Source: Phycisphaerae bacterium (lineage in GTDB: Bacteria; Planctomycetota; Phycisphaerae; Phycisphaerales; UBA1924). From it: DNA of 64,000 nucleotides. The notes beneath the pieces were generated by a model. The model saw nothing but the letters and a program-made list of their open reading frames with translations. It did not search any database and had not been told where the DNA came from. This document shows, piece by piece, positions 17,450 through 25,807 of the stretch. The translations under genes were made by a program, and so were the position numbers. Location of the stretch: the NCBI GenBank assembly GCA_022180725.1, contig BQMO01000014.1, positions 1 through 64,000 on the forward strand, written 5' to 3'. The number at the start of each line of letters is the position of its first letter. Position 1 is the stretch's first letter.

Positions 17450-19483
17450 ATGAAGAAGAGTCTTGTGTTGGCGGTCCTCGCCGGGTCGTGCGCCTCGGCG
17501 ATGGCCCAGAATGTCGTCACCGTGACGCCCGAGCCGATCGGGCAGCAGCGGTACAAGGTTGCCGCGGATGGCAGCATCACCCCCATGGGCGGGTATGACA
17601 ACCGCCTCTCGGCGGTCGTGTGGAACAACGGGCTGTTCGGGGGCGTGAACGTCGCCGGCAGCACGCTCGGCGCGTTCCACAAGCGTCACCTCATGAAGGT
17701 GACCTGGGCGCCCGGCCCGTGGGCGACGCTCGCCCTGCACCAGATCGATGGCATCGACGGCATCGGCTACGGCACGCCGGGCTGGACGGACGTCCCCAAC
17801 TCGACGATTCGACTGAGCTTCTACGCGGAATCCGACGTGAGCCTCGACGGCTTCGGCGGCGTGGGCACGAGCATGATCAATCCCTCGGGCACGCCCGCGG
17901 TAACCATCAACCTGGCCTACCCGCAGGGTCTCCCCCGCACGGGTTCGGGCTACGGCGTCGGCTGGGACATCATCCCCGCCGCGGCCGACCTGCCCGCGGG
18001 TTCGTACTGGCTTGACGCCGCGATTATCGATGGTTCGACCGGCAACCCGATGCCCTCGACGGCGGATCACTACCGCCTGTGGGGCGGGACGACCTCGGGC
18101 GACGCCGTGAACCCCTGCTACCAGGTGGGCACGGGCAGCAACGACATGGGTTATGACCGCAACGACGACGGTGTGTACACCGGCGCCGCGGCCCCCGGCT
18201 CGGCCACGCTTGAGCGCACGCGCTACCAGTTCGGCCCGGCCGCCGGGCAGACGAACAACCGCCCGCTGACGGGCATCTGGGCGTTCTTCGGCGAAGTGTC
18301 GGCCCCGGCGCCCGTGTGCGGCACCGAGGCGGAAGTCTTCCCCGTGGGCGCGGACAACGTGATCGCGTCCGATACCTCCGCGATCGGCGCCAACGGCGTG
18401 AAGATTTACTGCGTGACCATCACCGCCGACGCCATCGACGAGAACTACGGCTACATCAACATCGACACCGAAGGGTCCGACAACGCGTTCGCGCTGGGCC
18501 TCTTCGATTCCACCGGCACGCTGATCGCCAGCAATGACGGCGGCGGGTCGGGCGTGCTGGGCAGCAACTCGCAACTCACCTTCGGCATCGGGCGCCTCGC
18601 GGCGGCCGGCGCCGGCGGGCGTCAGTATGACGGCCGGCACTACAACGGCACGGCCGGGCTGGTCAAGGGTCTGCTCGCGGGCACGTACTACCTGTACGTC
18701 GTTCCGTCGGACGGCGGCGCGCCGGCGTTCGGCGGCGGCTTCACCGCCTCGGGCACGGGCGCGGGCGGCAATGCCAATGTCCGCATCCAGACCAACGCGA
18801 CGAATCTGACGGCTCCGCCCGCGGCGGCGGCGCCGGAGGCCACGCACCTGGTCGGACAGGCCCTTGAAGACCCGCCGGTCGCACCGGGCGCGGTGTCGTC
18901 CGGCACGGTCATGGCCGGTGGTGAGCCGCTCTGGTTCAGCGTCAATCTCTGCCGCGACGCGGACGGCAGCGGCAACGACGTGACCTTCCAGGTTCAGGAC
19001 GGCGCCAACACGGCGACGTTCGGCGCCTACATCTTCAACTCCGCCGGCAACCTCGTTGCCACGGCGCAGAGCGCCGCGGGTCTGGCGTCGGTGAACTTCA
19101 CCGGCGGGCTTCCCGCCGGGCTGTACTACGTCGGCGTGACGTACAACGGCGGCGGCGCCCAGGGCGACGTGGCCCCCAACGCCGCGACCAACGGGCGCTG
19201 GCACCTCCGTGGCCGCAACCTCAGCAGCGGCTACACCATGACCACGTCGATCCTGGTCAACTGGGCGGACTGCCCCGCGGCCTGTGATCCCGACGTGAAC
19301 TGCGACGGTTCCGCCAACGGCGTGGACGTTGAAGTGCAGGAACTGGCCGTGGGCGGTGACTTCACCGACTACTGCCAGATCGGGATTCCGAACGTCGACG
19401 ACGGCGACTTCAACCGCGACGGCGCGGTGAACGGCACCGACGTCGAGGCCGTCGAGAACGCGGTCGGCGGGGTCTGCCCGTAA
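17450..19483 (+). CDS. Large exported protein with dockerin-like C-terminus (paralog 2)
   Basis: A 677-residue protein with signal peptide (MKKSLVLAVLAGSCASAMAQ) and a body of the same design as its upstream neighbour. Shared segments include NPSGTP, the PVGADNVIASDT / SVGADNVWSSDT pair, LLAGTYYLYV, LCRDADGSG and PNAATNGRWHLR. The C-terminal calcium-loop pair is nearly identical to that of paralog 1. ATG at 17450 has GAGGAG 8 nt upstream; an ATG 33 nt earlier lacks a site. A strong terminator follows. Tandem duplication is the simplest origin. The role is unknown, presumably surface-exposed or secreted. Confidence 0.87.
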   Translation: MKKSLVLAVLAGSCASAMAQNVVTVTPEPIGQQRYKVAADGSITPMGGYDNRLSAVVWNNGLFGGVNVAGSTLGAFHKRHLMKVTWAPGPWATLALHQIDGIDGIGYGTPGWTDVPNSTIRLSFYAESDVSLDGFGGVGTSMINPSGTPAVTINLAYPQGLPRTGSGYGVGWDIIPAAADLPAGSYWLDAAIIDGSTGNPMPSTADHYRLWGGTTSGDAVNPCYQVGTGSNDMGYDRNDDGVYTGAAAPGSATLERTRYQFGPAAGQTNNRPLTGIWAFFGEVSAPAPVCGTEAEVFPVGADNVIASDTSAIGANGVKIYCVTITADAIDENYGYINIDTEGSDNAFALGLFDSTGTLIASNDGGGSGVLGSNSQLTFGIGRLAAAGAGGRQYDGRHYNGTAGLVKGLLAGTYYLYVVPSDGGAPAFGGGFTASGTGAGGNANVRIQTNATNLTAPPAAAAPEATHLVGQALEDPPVAPGAVSSGTVMAGGEPLWFSVNLCRDADGSGNDVTFQVQDGANTATFGAYIFNSAGNLVATAQSAAGLASVNFTGGLPAGLYYVGVTYNGGGAQGDVAPNAATNGRWHLRGRNLSSGYTMTTSILVNWADCPAACDPDVNCDGSANGVDVEVQELAVGGDFTDYCQIGIPNVDDGDFNRDGAVNGTDVEAVENAVGGVCP

Positions 19484-19526
19484 GGGTTTGATCTCGGCGA
19501 TTCGCTGAGTGTTTCGTGTACTCCGG

Positions 19527-19560
19527 CCCCCGGGGCGTCCTGCCCCGGGGGTTTTTTGTT
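19527..19560 (+). terminator. Intrinsic terminator after paralog 2
   Basis: A 10-bp perfect stem CCCCCGGGGC / GCCCCGGGGG with a 5-nt loop is followed by TTTTTTGTT. Confidence 0.92.
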
Positions 19561-19686
19561 TTTGCGCATCCCGGCCCATGCCCTCCACGACTCGGGACGC
19601 CGCGGATCATGACAGGGCGCCTCCGGGGTGAGGTTCATCGTCGGCTGCGTGTGTGTGTTGTGCGTGGATAGCGATCACGGTCGGGC

Positions 19687-20073
19687 TTACGCCCCGCGCA
19701 GACGCACCCCGCTCGGGCCGCGCTCGTACCGCGGCACGCTCGGGTCGGCCTCCAGCGACCAGGCTTCCAACCCTCCGGCGATGGACCGAGCGTGCGCGAG
19801 GTCGGGACGGCCCGACGCCCGCAGCACGTGCACGGCGTCGAGCGAGCGCCGACCATGGTGGCACAGCACCAGCACGTCCTTGCCCGGGGCCGGCTCGACC
19901 TCGTCGAGCCGATCCGCGACCTCGCCAAGTGGGACGTGCACGCTGCCCGGCAGGTGAACCAGGTCCCACTCGGCCTGGGTGCGGACATCGATGATCACGG
20001 CGCGACCCGACGCCCGCGCCATGGCCGCCTGCGCGGGCGTGATCTCGAACTCGGGGTGAACGCGCGCGGGCAT
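19687..20073 (-). CDS. Rhodanese-like sulfurtransferase
   Basis: A single rhodanese domain of 128 residues. The substrate-binding Asp-Val-Arg (IIDVRTQAEW) and the active-site loop LCHHGRRSLD are present, with the Cys that forms the persulfide; the CxxGxRS-type six-residue loop matches single-domain, GlpE-like enzymes. There is no export signal. I chose ATG at 20073 because upstream in-frame sequence overlaps the preceding lipoprotein gene. It lies 7 nt after that gene and is last in a TPR-recX-lipoprotein-rhodanese run. A MoeB-like partner is encoded 9 kb away. The physiological acceptor is unknown. Confidence 0.88.
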   Translation of the reverse strand: MPARVHPEFEITPAQAAMARASGRAVIIDVRTQAEWDLVHLPGSVHVPLGEVADRLDEVEPAPGKDVLVLCHHGRRSLDAVHVLRASGRPDLAHARSIAGGLEAWSLEADPSVPRYERGPSGVRLRGA

Positions 20074-20080
20074 GGCGTGG

Positions 20081-20599
20081 TCACTTCGGCTCGGCGGGCT
20101 GGGCGACGGCCACGCCCGCGTTCGCGCGCCAGTACGGCTCGGGCAGCGTCCGCACACGCCGGCGCGGGTCGTGCATGAGCATCCGCGGGACCATGACCAC
20201 CGCCTCGAAGACGGCGATCGGTCCGCCCGCGCCCATCTCGCCCAGGCGCGTCCAGGTCGTTTCGCCTTCGAGTTCGAGGGCGGTCAGGGCGGACGGAAAG
20301 TCGCCGCGTTGTCTCGCCGTCGTGTCGGTCCACACGTGACCGCGCGTGTACCGCGGGAAGGCGTACGTGCCGTCGACGGGCAGGTGCACGGTCATCGGCG
20401 CCCAGGTCCGCGCGAGCGTGGGGGAGGACGGCGCGTCGGCGCCCGCGGGGGGACGATCCGGCCGCTCGCGCGGGGCCAGGTCGGGCACGGGTGTGGCGTC
20501 GGACGAGCCGACGCGGCCGACGGCGAGGCGGTGCACCTGCGGAGAGACGCACCCGGCGAGCATGACGGCGGAACCGACGAGGAGTACGGCGTGTTTCAC
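20081..20599 (-). CDS. Putative lipoprotein, unknown function
   Basis: A 172-residue protein with a lipoprotein signal peptide (VLLVGSAVMLAGC), lipobox LAGC, and modified Cys at about residue 17. The mature part is Pro/Arg-rich, then a globular region of about 100 residues without recognised motifs. The start codon is GTG at 20599. TAACCT, which includes the recX stop codon, ends 6 nt before it, so this may be a leaderless site, but a stop codon alone supplies part of that match. It follows recX by 9 nt. The envelope role is unknown. Confidence 0.65.
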   Translation of the reverse strand: MKHAVLLVGSAVMLAGCVSPQVHRLAVGRVGSSDATPVPDLAPRERPDRPPAGADAPSSPTLARTWAPMTVHLPVDGTYAFPRYTRGHVWTDTTARQRGDFPSALTALELEGETTWTRLGEMGAGGPIAVFEAVVMVPRMLMHDPRRRVRTLPEPYWRANAGVAVAQPAEPK

Positions 20600-20608
20600 G
20601 CGGAGAGG

Positions 20609-21091
20609 TTAGGGGGCTTCGCCGCTCTCGGGCGGTTCGCCGAGCACGGCCCGGGCGGCTTCGAGGGCCGTTTCCTCGTCGTAGCCCTTGCGAGCGAGCA
20701 CGCCGAGGACGCGCCGGTACCGGGCGACATGCGCGGTGGTGGGGGGGATGGAGGCGAGAGCGGCCACGGCGGCGGCGCGGGCGCGGGCCGTGTCCCCCGC
20801 GTCGCTCACGGCGCCTTCGAGGTGACGCTGGTCGAGCCGATGTTCGGTCAAGGCGGCGGCCTCGTGCCGGTCGTGCGAGGTTTCGACGACGCGCCGCGAC
20901 AGGGCGTCGTCGTCGAGCAACCCCGCGGCGGACAGCCGGGCGAGTGTCGCGTCGATAACGCCCTTGGAGAACCCGGCGCGGGTGAGCCGCTCGTGCAGTT
21001 CGGCGCGGCTCTTGGCGCTCGCGGCGAGGAGGCGCAAGGCCCGGGCGTGGGCACGCTCGGCGAGTGAGGTCTGGGGGCGGGGTCGGGACAT
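20609..21091 (-). CDS. recX: RecX family regulator of RecA
   Basis: A 160-residue protein. The N-terminal part has three-helix RecX repeats: ALRLLAASAKSRAELHERL then AGFSKGVIDATLARLSAAGLLDDDALSR, the signature of the family. RecX binds RecA filaments and limits their activity. Typical length is 150-260. It starts 2 nt after the TPR gene stops, so the two are translationally coupled. recA is not in the window, so the genetic link to recA common elsewhere is absent. Confidence 0.85.
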   Translation of the reverse strand: MSRPRPQTSLAERAHARALRLLAASAKSRAELHERLTRAGFSKGVIDATLARLSAAGLLDDDALSRRVVETSHDRHEAAALTEHRLDQRHLEGAVSDAGDTARARAAAVAALASIPPTTAHVARYRRVLGVLARKGYDEETALEAARAVLGEPPESGEAP

Positions 21092-21093
21092 GA

Positions 21094-21408
21094 CTAGGCG
21101 CTCTCGATCTCGCTGAGCAGGGCGAGGAGTTCCCCGATGGCGTGGGCCTCGGCGGCTTCGCGGGCCTTGGCAAGCCCGGCCTTCGCCGCCGCCAGCGCCC
21201 CGGCCTGATCATCCTGCCCCAGCAGAACCCGGGCCTTGTGGTAGTACGCGTACACGTACCCCGGGTCGGCGGCCAGGCAACGGTCGTAGAACTCGAGGGC
21301 CTTGCCATGCCGCTCGGCCTTCCCGTGCGCCTGCGCGAGCGCGTACAGCGTGAACGGGTCGTGGGGGTCGGCGGCGAGGAGTTGCTCGAGTTGCTCCAGG
21401 CTCGGCAT
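21094..21408 (-). CDS. Small TPR-repeat protein
   Basis: A 104-residue protein with about two and a half tetratricopeptide repeats (LYALAQAHGKAERHGKALEFYDRCLAADPG, then AYYHKARVLLGQDDQAGALAAAKAGL, split here into two motifs). It is a protein-interaction module with no catalytic residues or export signal. The ATG has TATGCT ending 5 nt upstream and no ribosome-binding site, so translation is probably leaderless. It is first in a four-gene minus-strand run and diverges from hbd with 33 nt between start codons. Confidence 0.75.
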   Translation of the reverse strand: MPSLEQLEQLLAADPHDPFTLYALAQAHGKAERHGKALEFYDRCLAADPGYVYAYYHKARVLLGQDDQAGALAAAKAGLAKAREAAEAHAIGELLALLSEIESA

Positions 21409-21413
21409 GGCGA

Positions 21414-21419
21414 AGCATA
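21414..21419 (-). promoter_or_regulatory. Putative leaderless -10 (TATGCT) for the TPR gene
   Basis: Ends 5 nt before the ATG at 21408 on the minus strand. It lies back to back with the hbd hexamer at 21431. Confidence 0.55.
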
Positions 21420-21430
21420 GATCGCGTCTC

Positions 21431-21436
21431 TATCCT
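21431..21436 (+). promoter_or_regulatory. Putative leaderless -10 (TATCCT) for hbd
   Basis: Ends 5 nt before the ATG at 21442 with no ribosome-binding site between. Confidence 0.55.
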
Positions 21437-21441
21437 TGCCC

Positions 21442-22305
21442 ATGACGACACAGACACTCGGCGTGATCGGGGCGGGGCAGATGGGCGGGGGCATCGCGCA
21501 GGTCGCCGCCGTCGCGGGGCTGAACGTGGTGGTGTACGACGCCTTCCCGGGCGCTACGGAGAAGTGCAAGGGTGTGCACGCCAAGAGCCTGGGGAAACTG
21601 GTCGAGAAGCAGAAGATCACGCAGGCCGATGCCGACGCCGCCCGGGTGCGGATTTCGTTTGTGACCGACCTCAAGGGCCTCGCCGGGGCCGATTGGGTGG
21701 TCGAGGCGATCGTCGAGGACGCCAAGGTGAAGCGCGACCTGTTCGCGCAGTTGGCGGGTCTGTTCCCGCGTGAGGATGTGGTGCTCGCGACGAACACGAG
21801 CAGCATCAGCATCACGGAGATCGCGGCGGCGGCGGGCCCGGCGGCGCCGCGCGTCGTCGGCATGCACTTTTTCAACCCCGTCCCCCTCATGGCCCTGGTC
21901 GAGGTCATCCCCGCCATCCAGACGAGCAAGGACGTGGTCGAGCGGACCATCGCCCTGGCGACGAAGATGGGCAAGACCCCGCTGAAGGCCAACGACCGCG
22001 CGGGGTTCGTCAGCAACCGCGTGCTCATGCCGATGATCAACGAGGCCTTCTACGCGTGGATGGAGGGCGTCGCGGAGCCGGAGGCGATCGACGGGATCAT
22101 GAAACTCGGGTGCAACTTCCCCATGGGCCCCTTGCGCCTGGCGGACTTCATCGGGCTGGACACGTGCGTGCACATCATGAACGTGCTGGCCGACGGGCTG
22201 AACAACGACCGGTACCGCGCGTGCCCGCTGCTGAAGCAGCTCGTCGCCGCGGGGCGTCTGGGCGACAAGGTCGGGCGGGGCGTGTACGAACTCCCGAAGA
22301 AGTAG
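21442..22305 (+). CDS. hbd: 3-hydroxybutyryl-CoA dehydrogenase
   Basis: NAD(P)-dependent oxidoreductase interconverting 3-hydroxyacyl-CoA and acetoacetyl-type CoA esters, in fatty acid or butanoate metabolism. The Rossmann motif is GVIGAGQMGGGIAQ; the catalytic His is in MHFFNPVPLM with Glu in LVEVI; the C-terminal helical domain holds GFVSNRVLMPMINEA and GLDTCVHIM. The 287-residue length equals single-domain family members (no hydratase fusion). I chose ATG at 21442 over the in-frame TTG at 21436, which lies inside the -10-like hexamer. Neighbours give no pathway, so the exact chain length is open. Confidence 0.93.
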   Translation: MTTQTLGVIGAGQMGGGIAQVAAVAGLNVVVYDAFPGATEKCKGVHAKSLGKLVEKQKITQADADAARVRISFVTDLKGLAGADWVVEAIVEDAKVKRDLFAQLAGLFPREDVVLATNTSSISITEIAAAAGPAAPRVVGMHFFNPVPLMALVEVIPAIQTSKDVVERTIALATKMGKTPLKANDRAGFVSNRVLMPMINEAFYAWMEGVAEPEAIDGIMKLGCNFPMGPLRLADFIGLDTCVHIMNVLADGLNNDRYRACPLLKQLVAAGRLGDKVGRGVYELPKK

Positions 22306-22449
22306 CCGCAACCCCGCGTGCGCCGGGCGGTATCGTGGTGGCCGCGTGGGTTGTTGAAGGACGAGGGCGGCTACGCCGGTGACGATTCTTCGAGCCGCTG
22401 CGTCATCCCGGGGTCGTCAAGGCGTCATACCGACGCGGAAAGGTTGACC

Positions 22450-23769
22450 ATGCGGCTCCGCGTCGTACTCCCTGTGCTGATGCTCGTCCTCGTCGCGGTG
22501 ATGGTCGCCATCGCTTGGCCGTGGCTGGCCGTTCGATCGTCGTTGCCGCCGCGCGATTTCCGGTCGGAGTTCGAGTCCCATGTCGCCGAGGCGGGTGCGA
22601 TCACCCGCGCGCAGGGTGACGACGCCTGGCGCGACTACCAGCGCGTGCTGACGCTCCAGCGCGAAGCGTACATCGCGGCGTTCGGCGCGATCGCCCGAGA
22701 CACCGACGGGAACGAGTCGCTGGGCGGCACGCTGGCCCTGTCGGACTGGGGTACCGACGACGACGGCCGTGTTCGACAACTGCTCGGGGCGATGGACACG
22801 GTCGGCCTGGGCGAGGCGCTCGACGCGCTCGAACACCATCGCGCCTGGCGGCGCGACCTTCCCCTCGGCATGCTCTCGAACACGCTCCTGCCAGACTTGG
22901 GCCTGTCGCGGGCGCTCTACCGGGCGCTGCGGCTGCGCGCGAGCGACCCGACGGCCTCGCCGCAGGCCCGCGCCGCGGCCCTCCGCCGGGCCATGGCCCT
23001 CGGGAGCCTCATCGGCCACGAACCCATCGCGATCTCATGGCTTGTGGGCATCGCCATCAGCACCGGGGCGGCGGAAGAGGCCCAGCGCCTCGCCGCGAGC
23101 GGGGCGCTTACCCCGACCCAGGTCCGGGAACTTGCATCGCTCTTCGAGTCGCCGCGCGTGCTGCCCGCGGCGGACGTAATCGAGGGCGAGATGCTCTTCG
23201 GGCTGGATGCGATCCAGACGACGCTGCGCGACGTCCCCCTCATACCGCTCAACCGATCCGCGAACACGGAGCGGTACGCCGGCATGATGAAGCGGTACCA
23301 GGCATGGTGCACGGCTCCACTCGCGACGCGCGACCCGACCAACCCGGTGACCGACGCCGAGATCGAGTCGAGCCGCTACCCGATGATCGGCATCCTCATG
23401 CCCGCGGTCTCCAACATCGTCGCCGCGGGCGACGCGTGGGAGGTGACCCGTCGCGGCACGTTCGTGGCGCTCCATGTCGAGGCGTACGCGCTCGAGCACG
23501 GGGGGCTGCCGGGTTCGCTCGCCGACCTGGGGCTTGAGGCGAGGCTGACGCTGGACCCCTGCACGAACACGCCGTTCAAGTACCGACCGCTCGGCACGCC
23601 CGACGCTCAAGGCCGGCGGTACCTGCTCTATTCACTCGGGTTGGATCGGACCGACCAGGACGGCGTCGAGGACGCGAAACGTCGCACCGACGCGTTCAAG
23701 GCCGGGGCGAAATCGGACTTCGTCGTCGGTGGGCCGACGCGTGAAACCCCGCCCGCACCGCCCCGGTAG
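22450..23769 (+). CDS. Membrane-anchored protein of unknown function with pseudopilin-like tail
   Basis: A 439-residue protein with one N-terminal membrane segment (VVLPVLMLVLVAVMVAIAWPWLAV) and a long helical extracytoplasmic region. The last 100 residues read EHGGLPGSLADL, TLDPCTNTPFKYR, then YLLYSLGLDRTDQDG, a layout also seen at the C-terminus of type II secretion major pseudopilins (LPxDPW..PFxYR..YxLYSxGxDG). GGAAAGG lies 6 nt before the ATG at 22450. The following gene starts 11 nt after its stop and ends in the same layout, so they are probably paired in function. No catalytic motif was seen. Confidence 0.7.
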   Translation: MRLRVVLPVLMLVLVAVMVAIAWPWLAVRSSLPPRDFRSEFESHVAEAGAITRAQGDDAWRDYQRVLTLQREAYIAAFGAIARDTDGNESLGGTLALSDWGTDDDGRVRQLLGAMDTVGLGEALDALEHHRAWRRDLPLGMLSNTLLPDLGLSRALYRALRLRASDPTASPQARAAALRRAMALGSLIGHEPIAISWLVGIAISTGAAEEAQRLAASGALTPTQVRELASLFESPRVLPAADVIEGEMLFGLDAIQTTLRDVPLIPLNRSANTERYAGMMKRYQAWCTAPLATRDPTNPVTDAEIESSRYPMIGILMPAVSNIVAAGDAWEVTRRGTFVALHVEAYALEHGGLPGSLADLGLEARLTLDPCTNTPFKYRPLGTPDAQGRRYLLYSLGLDRTDQDGVEDAKRRTDAFKAGAKSDFVVGGPTRETPPAPPR

Positions 23770-23780
23770 ACTGATTCCCC

Positions 23781-25763
23781 ATGCGCATCCCCGCGTCGAA
23801 GGTCTACCGTGCGTTCCCCGAGTTCGACCGCTTCAGCGATGAGCAGTGCGAGGGATTTCTGCGGGCCGTGGCGCGGCACCCCGGGCGGCGGGCGGGGCGG
23901 CTGCTCGTGCAGTGCCTGGCGACGCTCGCGGCGCTACTTGTGATCGGGTTTCTCTCGTCGCGCTTGGCCGTCGTCATCGAGGACGCCGTCGGGCGCGGGC
24001 CGCAGACCATCTGGCGCGATTCGCTCCCCCCGCTCGTGTGGCTCGTCACCACGCTTCCCCTGAGCGGGCTGGTGTACCTCATCGTGAAGGATTTCCTGCT
24101 CCGCCGTGCCATCGCGCGGGTGATGAACCAGCGCGGGTCGTGCGCCTCGTGCGGGTACGGCCTGACGGGGCTTCCCGTGCAGCCCGATGGGCGCGTCATC
24201 TGCCCGGAGTGCGGGCAGTTCGTGATGGCCGACGCGAGCCTGGGCGAGGTGCTGCCCGATACCGGCGGGCAGATGCTGTTCATGCCCTCGCCCGACGCCG
24301 TGCCGACCGTCAAACCCTGGATTCGTCCGAAGGTCCGCAAGGGGCTGCTGAGGGTGATCGGGTGGGGCACGCTGGCCGGCGTGTTGATCCTGGCGTTGGT
24401 GGCGGGCGGGTACGAACTCTTCCTGCGTCGCCAGGCGGCCCGGGCGCGGGCCATGGCCTTGACCCCGGCGCAGGTTGAAGCGATGGCCCTGGCGAATCAG
24501 CCGGGTGTTTCGCCGCACGACCCCAATGCGTTTGAGATTCTCATGGCGGCGTTGGCGGAAATGGAGATCATCGAGGCCGAGCATCGCACGACCAGCACCG
24601 CCTGGGGCGCGGGGCTTCAGAACACCGACTTCGCGGTGATCTACCAGCCCGACGAGGCGTACGGCAACGCCTCGCCCGAGGACATCGCGGCCTGGCGGGC
24701 GCACGTGCGGACGCTGCTGGAGGCGTTCACCAAGGCCGGCGTCTACGGCAAACTCGACGACATGGCCGCCCGCCCGCTCGCGGTGCGCCCCGCGGGTTTC
24801 AACCAGGGCCAGCCCGTGGGCCTCACCTCGTGGATGGGGCTGCGGTCGATGTTCACGCTCTCGGCGATGAACACCGCCCGGCTACACGAGGCCCTGCGTG
24901 CGCGCGACCAGGCCGAGTGGCTCTCGGCCTTCGAGGTCTCCCTGGCGTTCTCCCGCATGCAGGCCCTCCAGCCCGGGTTGTACAACCGGACGTATTCGGC
25001 GATGATCGACGCGTCGACGCGCCAGCAACTCGCGGCGATGCTCGAATCCGACGTCGCCGACGCCTGGACGCCGGGCGCATGGGAAGCCTGGCAGCGTCAG
25101 GCGTGGGACCTCCCCGCCGATCGGCCGTTCCTCGATGAAAAGGCGCTCATGAGCGATGTGATTGCCATGCAGTTCGCCGACCCGTCGAATGTGCGCTTCG
25201 GGCTGTACTCGGCCTTTGGCGGCATGGGTAACCAATGGTCTATCGCCGACTGGCTCGAATATGACAGCCGCCTGGGATTTCTCGACGAGAACATGCAACG
25301 CCTGGCAGAGCGCATGGATTCCTTCGCCGCCGTCGCGAAGGACGACCCCTTCGCCCGAAAGGCCGTGCCCGTATGGGCGGCGTCGGGGCTGATGCTGGTG
25401 GATCAATGGTCGGGCGCGCTGGGCGGCTCGTTGACGGCGATCGACGATCAGCGGGCCGTGCGACGGGGCATGGCCGTGGCGCTCGCGCTCGCGCGGCATA
25501 AGGCAGAACATAAACGCTACCCAGCCTCGCTCCGCGAACTTGTACCCATGTACCTGCCCGCCCTCCCGCTCGACCCGTGGTCGGGCGTGTCGTTCGCATA
25601 CCGCACCGACGTCGCCGGGCAGGCCGTGGTGCTCTACAGCGTGGGGAACGACGGGACGGACAACGGGGGCACGGCCCCCGCCAAGCCGCAGGGAAGGTCG
25701 TGGTTCCAGCCCAGCACCTCAACAGGCGAGGACCTGGTGATCTTTCGCCGCGGCACACCCTAG
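23781..25763 (+). CDS. Large membrane protein with AFPEFD motif, zinc ribbon and pseudopilin-like tail
   Basis: 660 residues. The N-terminus MRIPASKVYRAFPEFDRFSDEQC matches the motif of the 195-residue protein at 10888-11475. Two membrane segments follow (about 42-65 and 85-105), then a zinc ribbon CASCGYGL...CPECGQF, a third membrane segment near 195-215 and a large helical soluble region. The end carries LPLDPWSGVSFAYR and VVLYSVGNDGTDNGG, like the preceding gene. TAGACT ends 8 nt before the ATG but overlaps the previous stop codon, so the promoter is doubtful. The function is unknown. Confidence 0.72.
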   Translation: MRIPASKVYRAFPEFDRFSDEQCEGFLRAVARHPGRRAGRLLVQCLATLAALLVIGFLSSRLAVVIEDAVGRGPQTIWRDSLPPLVWLVTTLPLSGLVYLIVKDFLLRRAIARVMNQRGSCASCGYGLTGLPVQPDGRVICPECGQFVMADASLGEVLPDTGGQMLFMPSPDAVPTVKPWIRPKVRKGLLRVIGWGTLAGVLILALVAGGYELFLRRQAARARAMALTPAQVEAMALANQPGVSPHDPNAFEILMAALAEMEIIEAEHRTTSTAWGAGLQNTDFAVIYQPDEAYGNASPEDIAAWRAHVRTLLEAFTKAGVYGKLDDMAARPLAVRPAGFNQGQPVGLTSWMGLRSMFTLSAMNTARLHEALRARDQAEWLSAFEVSLAFSRMQALQPGLYNRTYSAMIDASTRQQLAAMLESDVADAWTPGAWEAWQRQAWDLPADRPFLDEKALMSDVIAMQFADPSNVRFGLYSAFGGMGNQWSIADWLEYDSRLGFLDENMQRLAERMDSFAAVAKDDPFARKAVPVWAASGLMLVDQWSGALGGSLTAIDDQRAVRRGMAVALALARHKAEHKRYPASLRELVPMYLPALPLDPWSGVSFAYRTDVAGQAVVLYSVGNDGTDNGGTAPAKPQGRSWFQPSTSTGEDLVIFRRGTP

Positions 25764-25795
25764 CCCTTGTCGGGCGCGGCGGCGGCGGGTTCGCC

Positions 25796-25801
25796 TATTC
25801 T
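25796..25801 (+). promoter_or_regulatory. Putative leaderless -10 (TATTCT) for the transaldolase gene
   Basis: Ends 6 nt before the ATG at 25808. No ribosome-binding site is present. Confidence 0.55.
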
Positions 25802-25807
25802 CGGCGC

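Noticed and set aside
17306..19588. 760-codon minus-strand open frame
   Set aside because: Antisense shadow of the second exported paralog; Arg/Val-rich composition typical of such shadows.
20606..20611. TAACCT as a leaderless promoter for the lipoprotein gene
   Set aside because: It overlaps the recX stop codon inside a tightly packed gene run, so the TAA is expected anyway. Possible but not counted.
23767..23772. TAGACT as a leaderless promoter for the gene at 23781
   Set aside because: The TAG is the stop codon of the previous gene, 11 nt away. Not counted among the fourteen.
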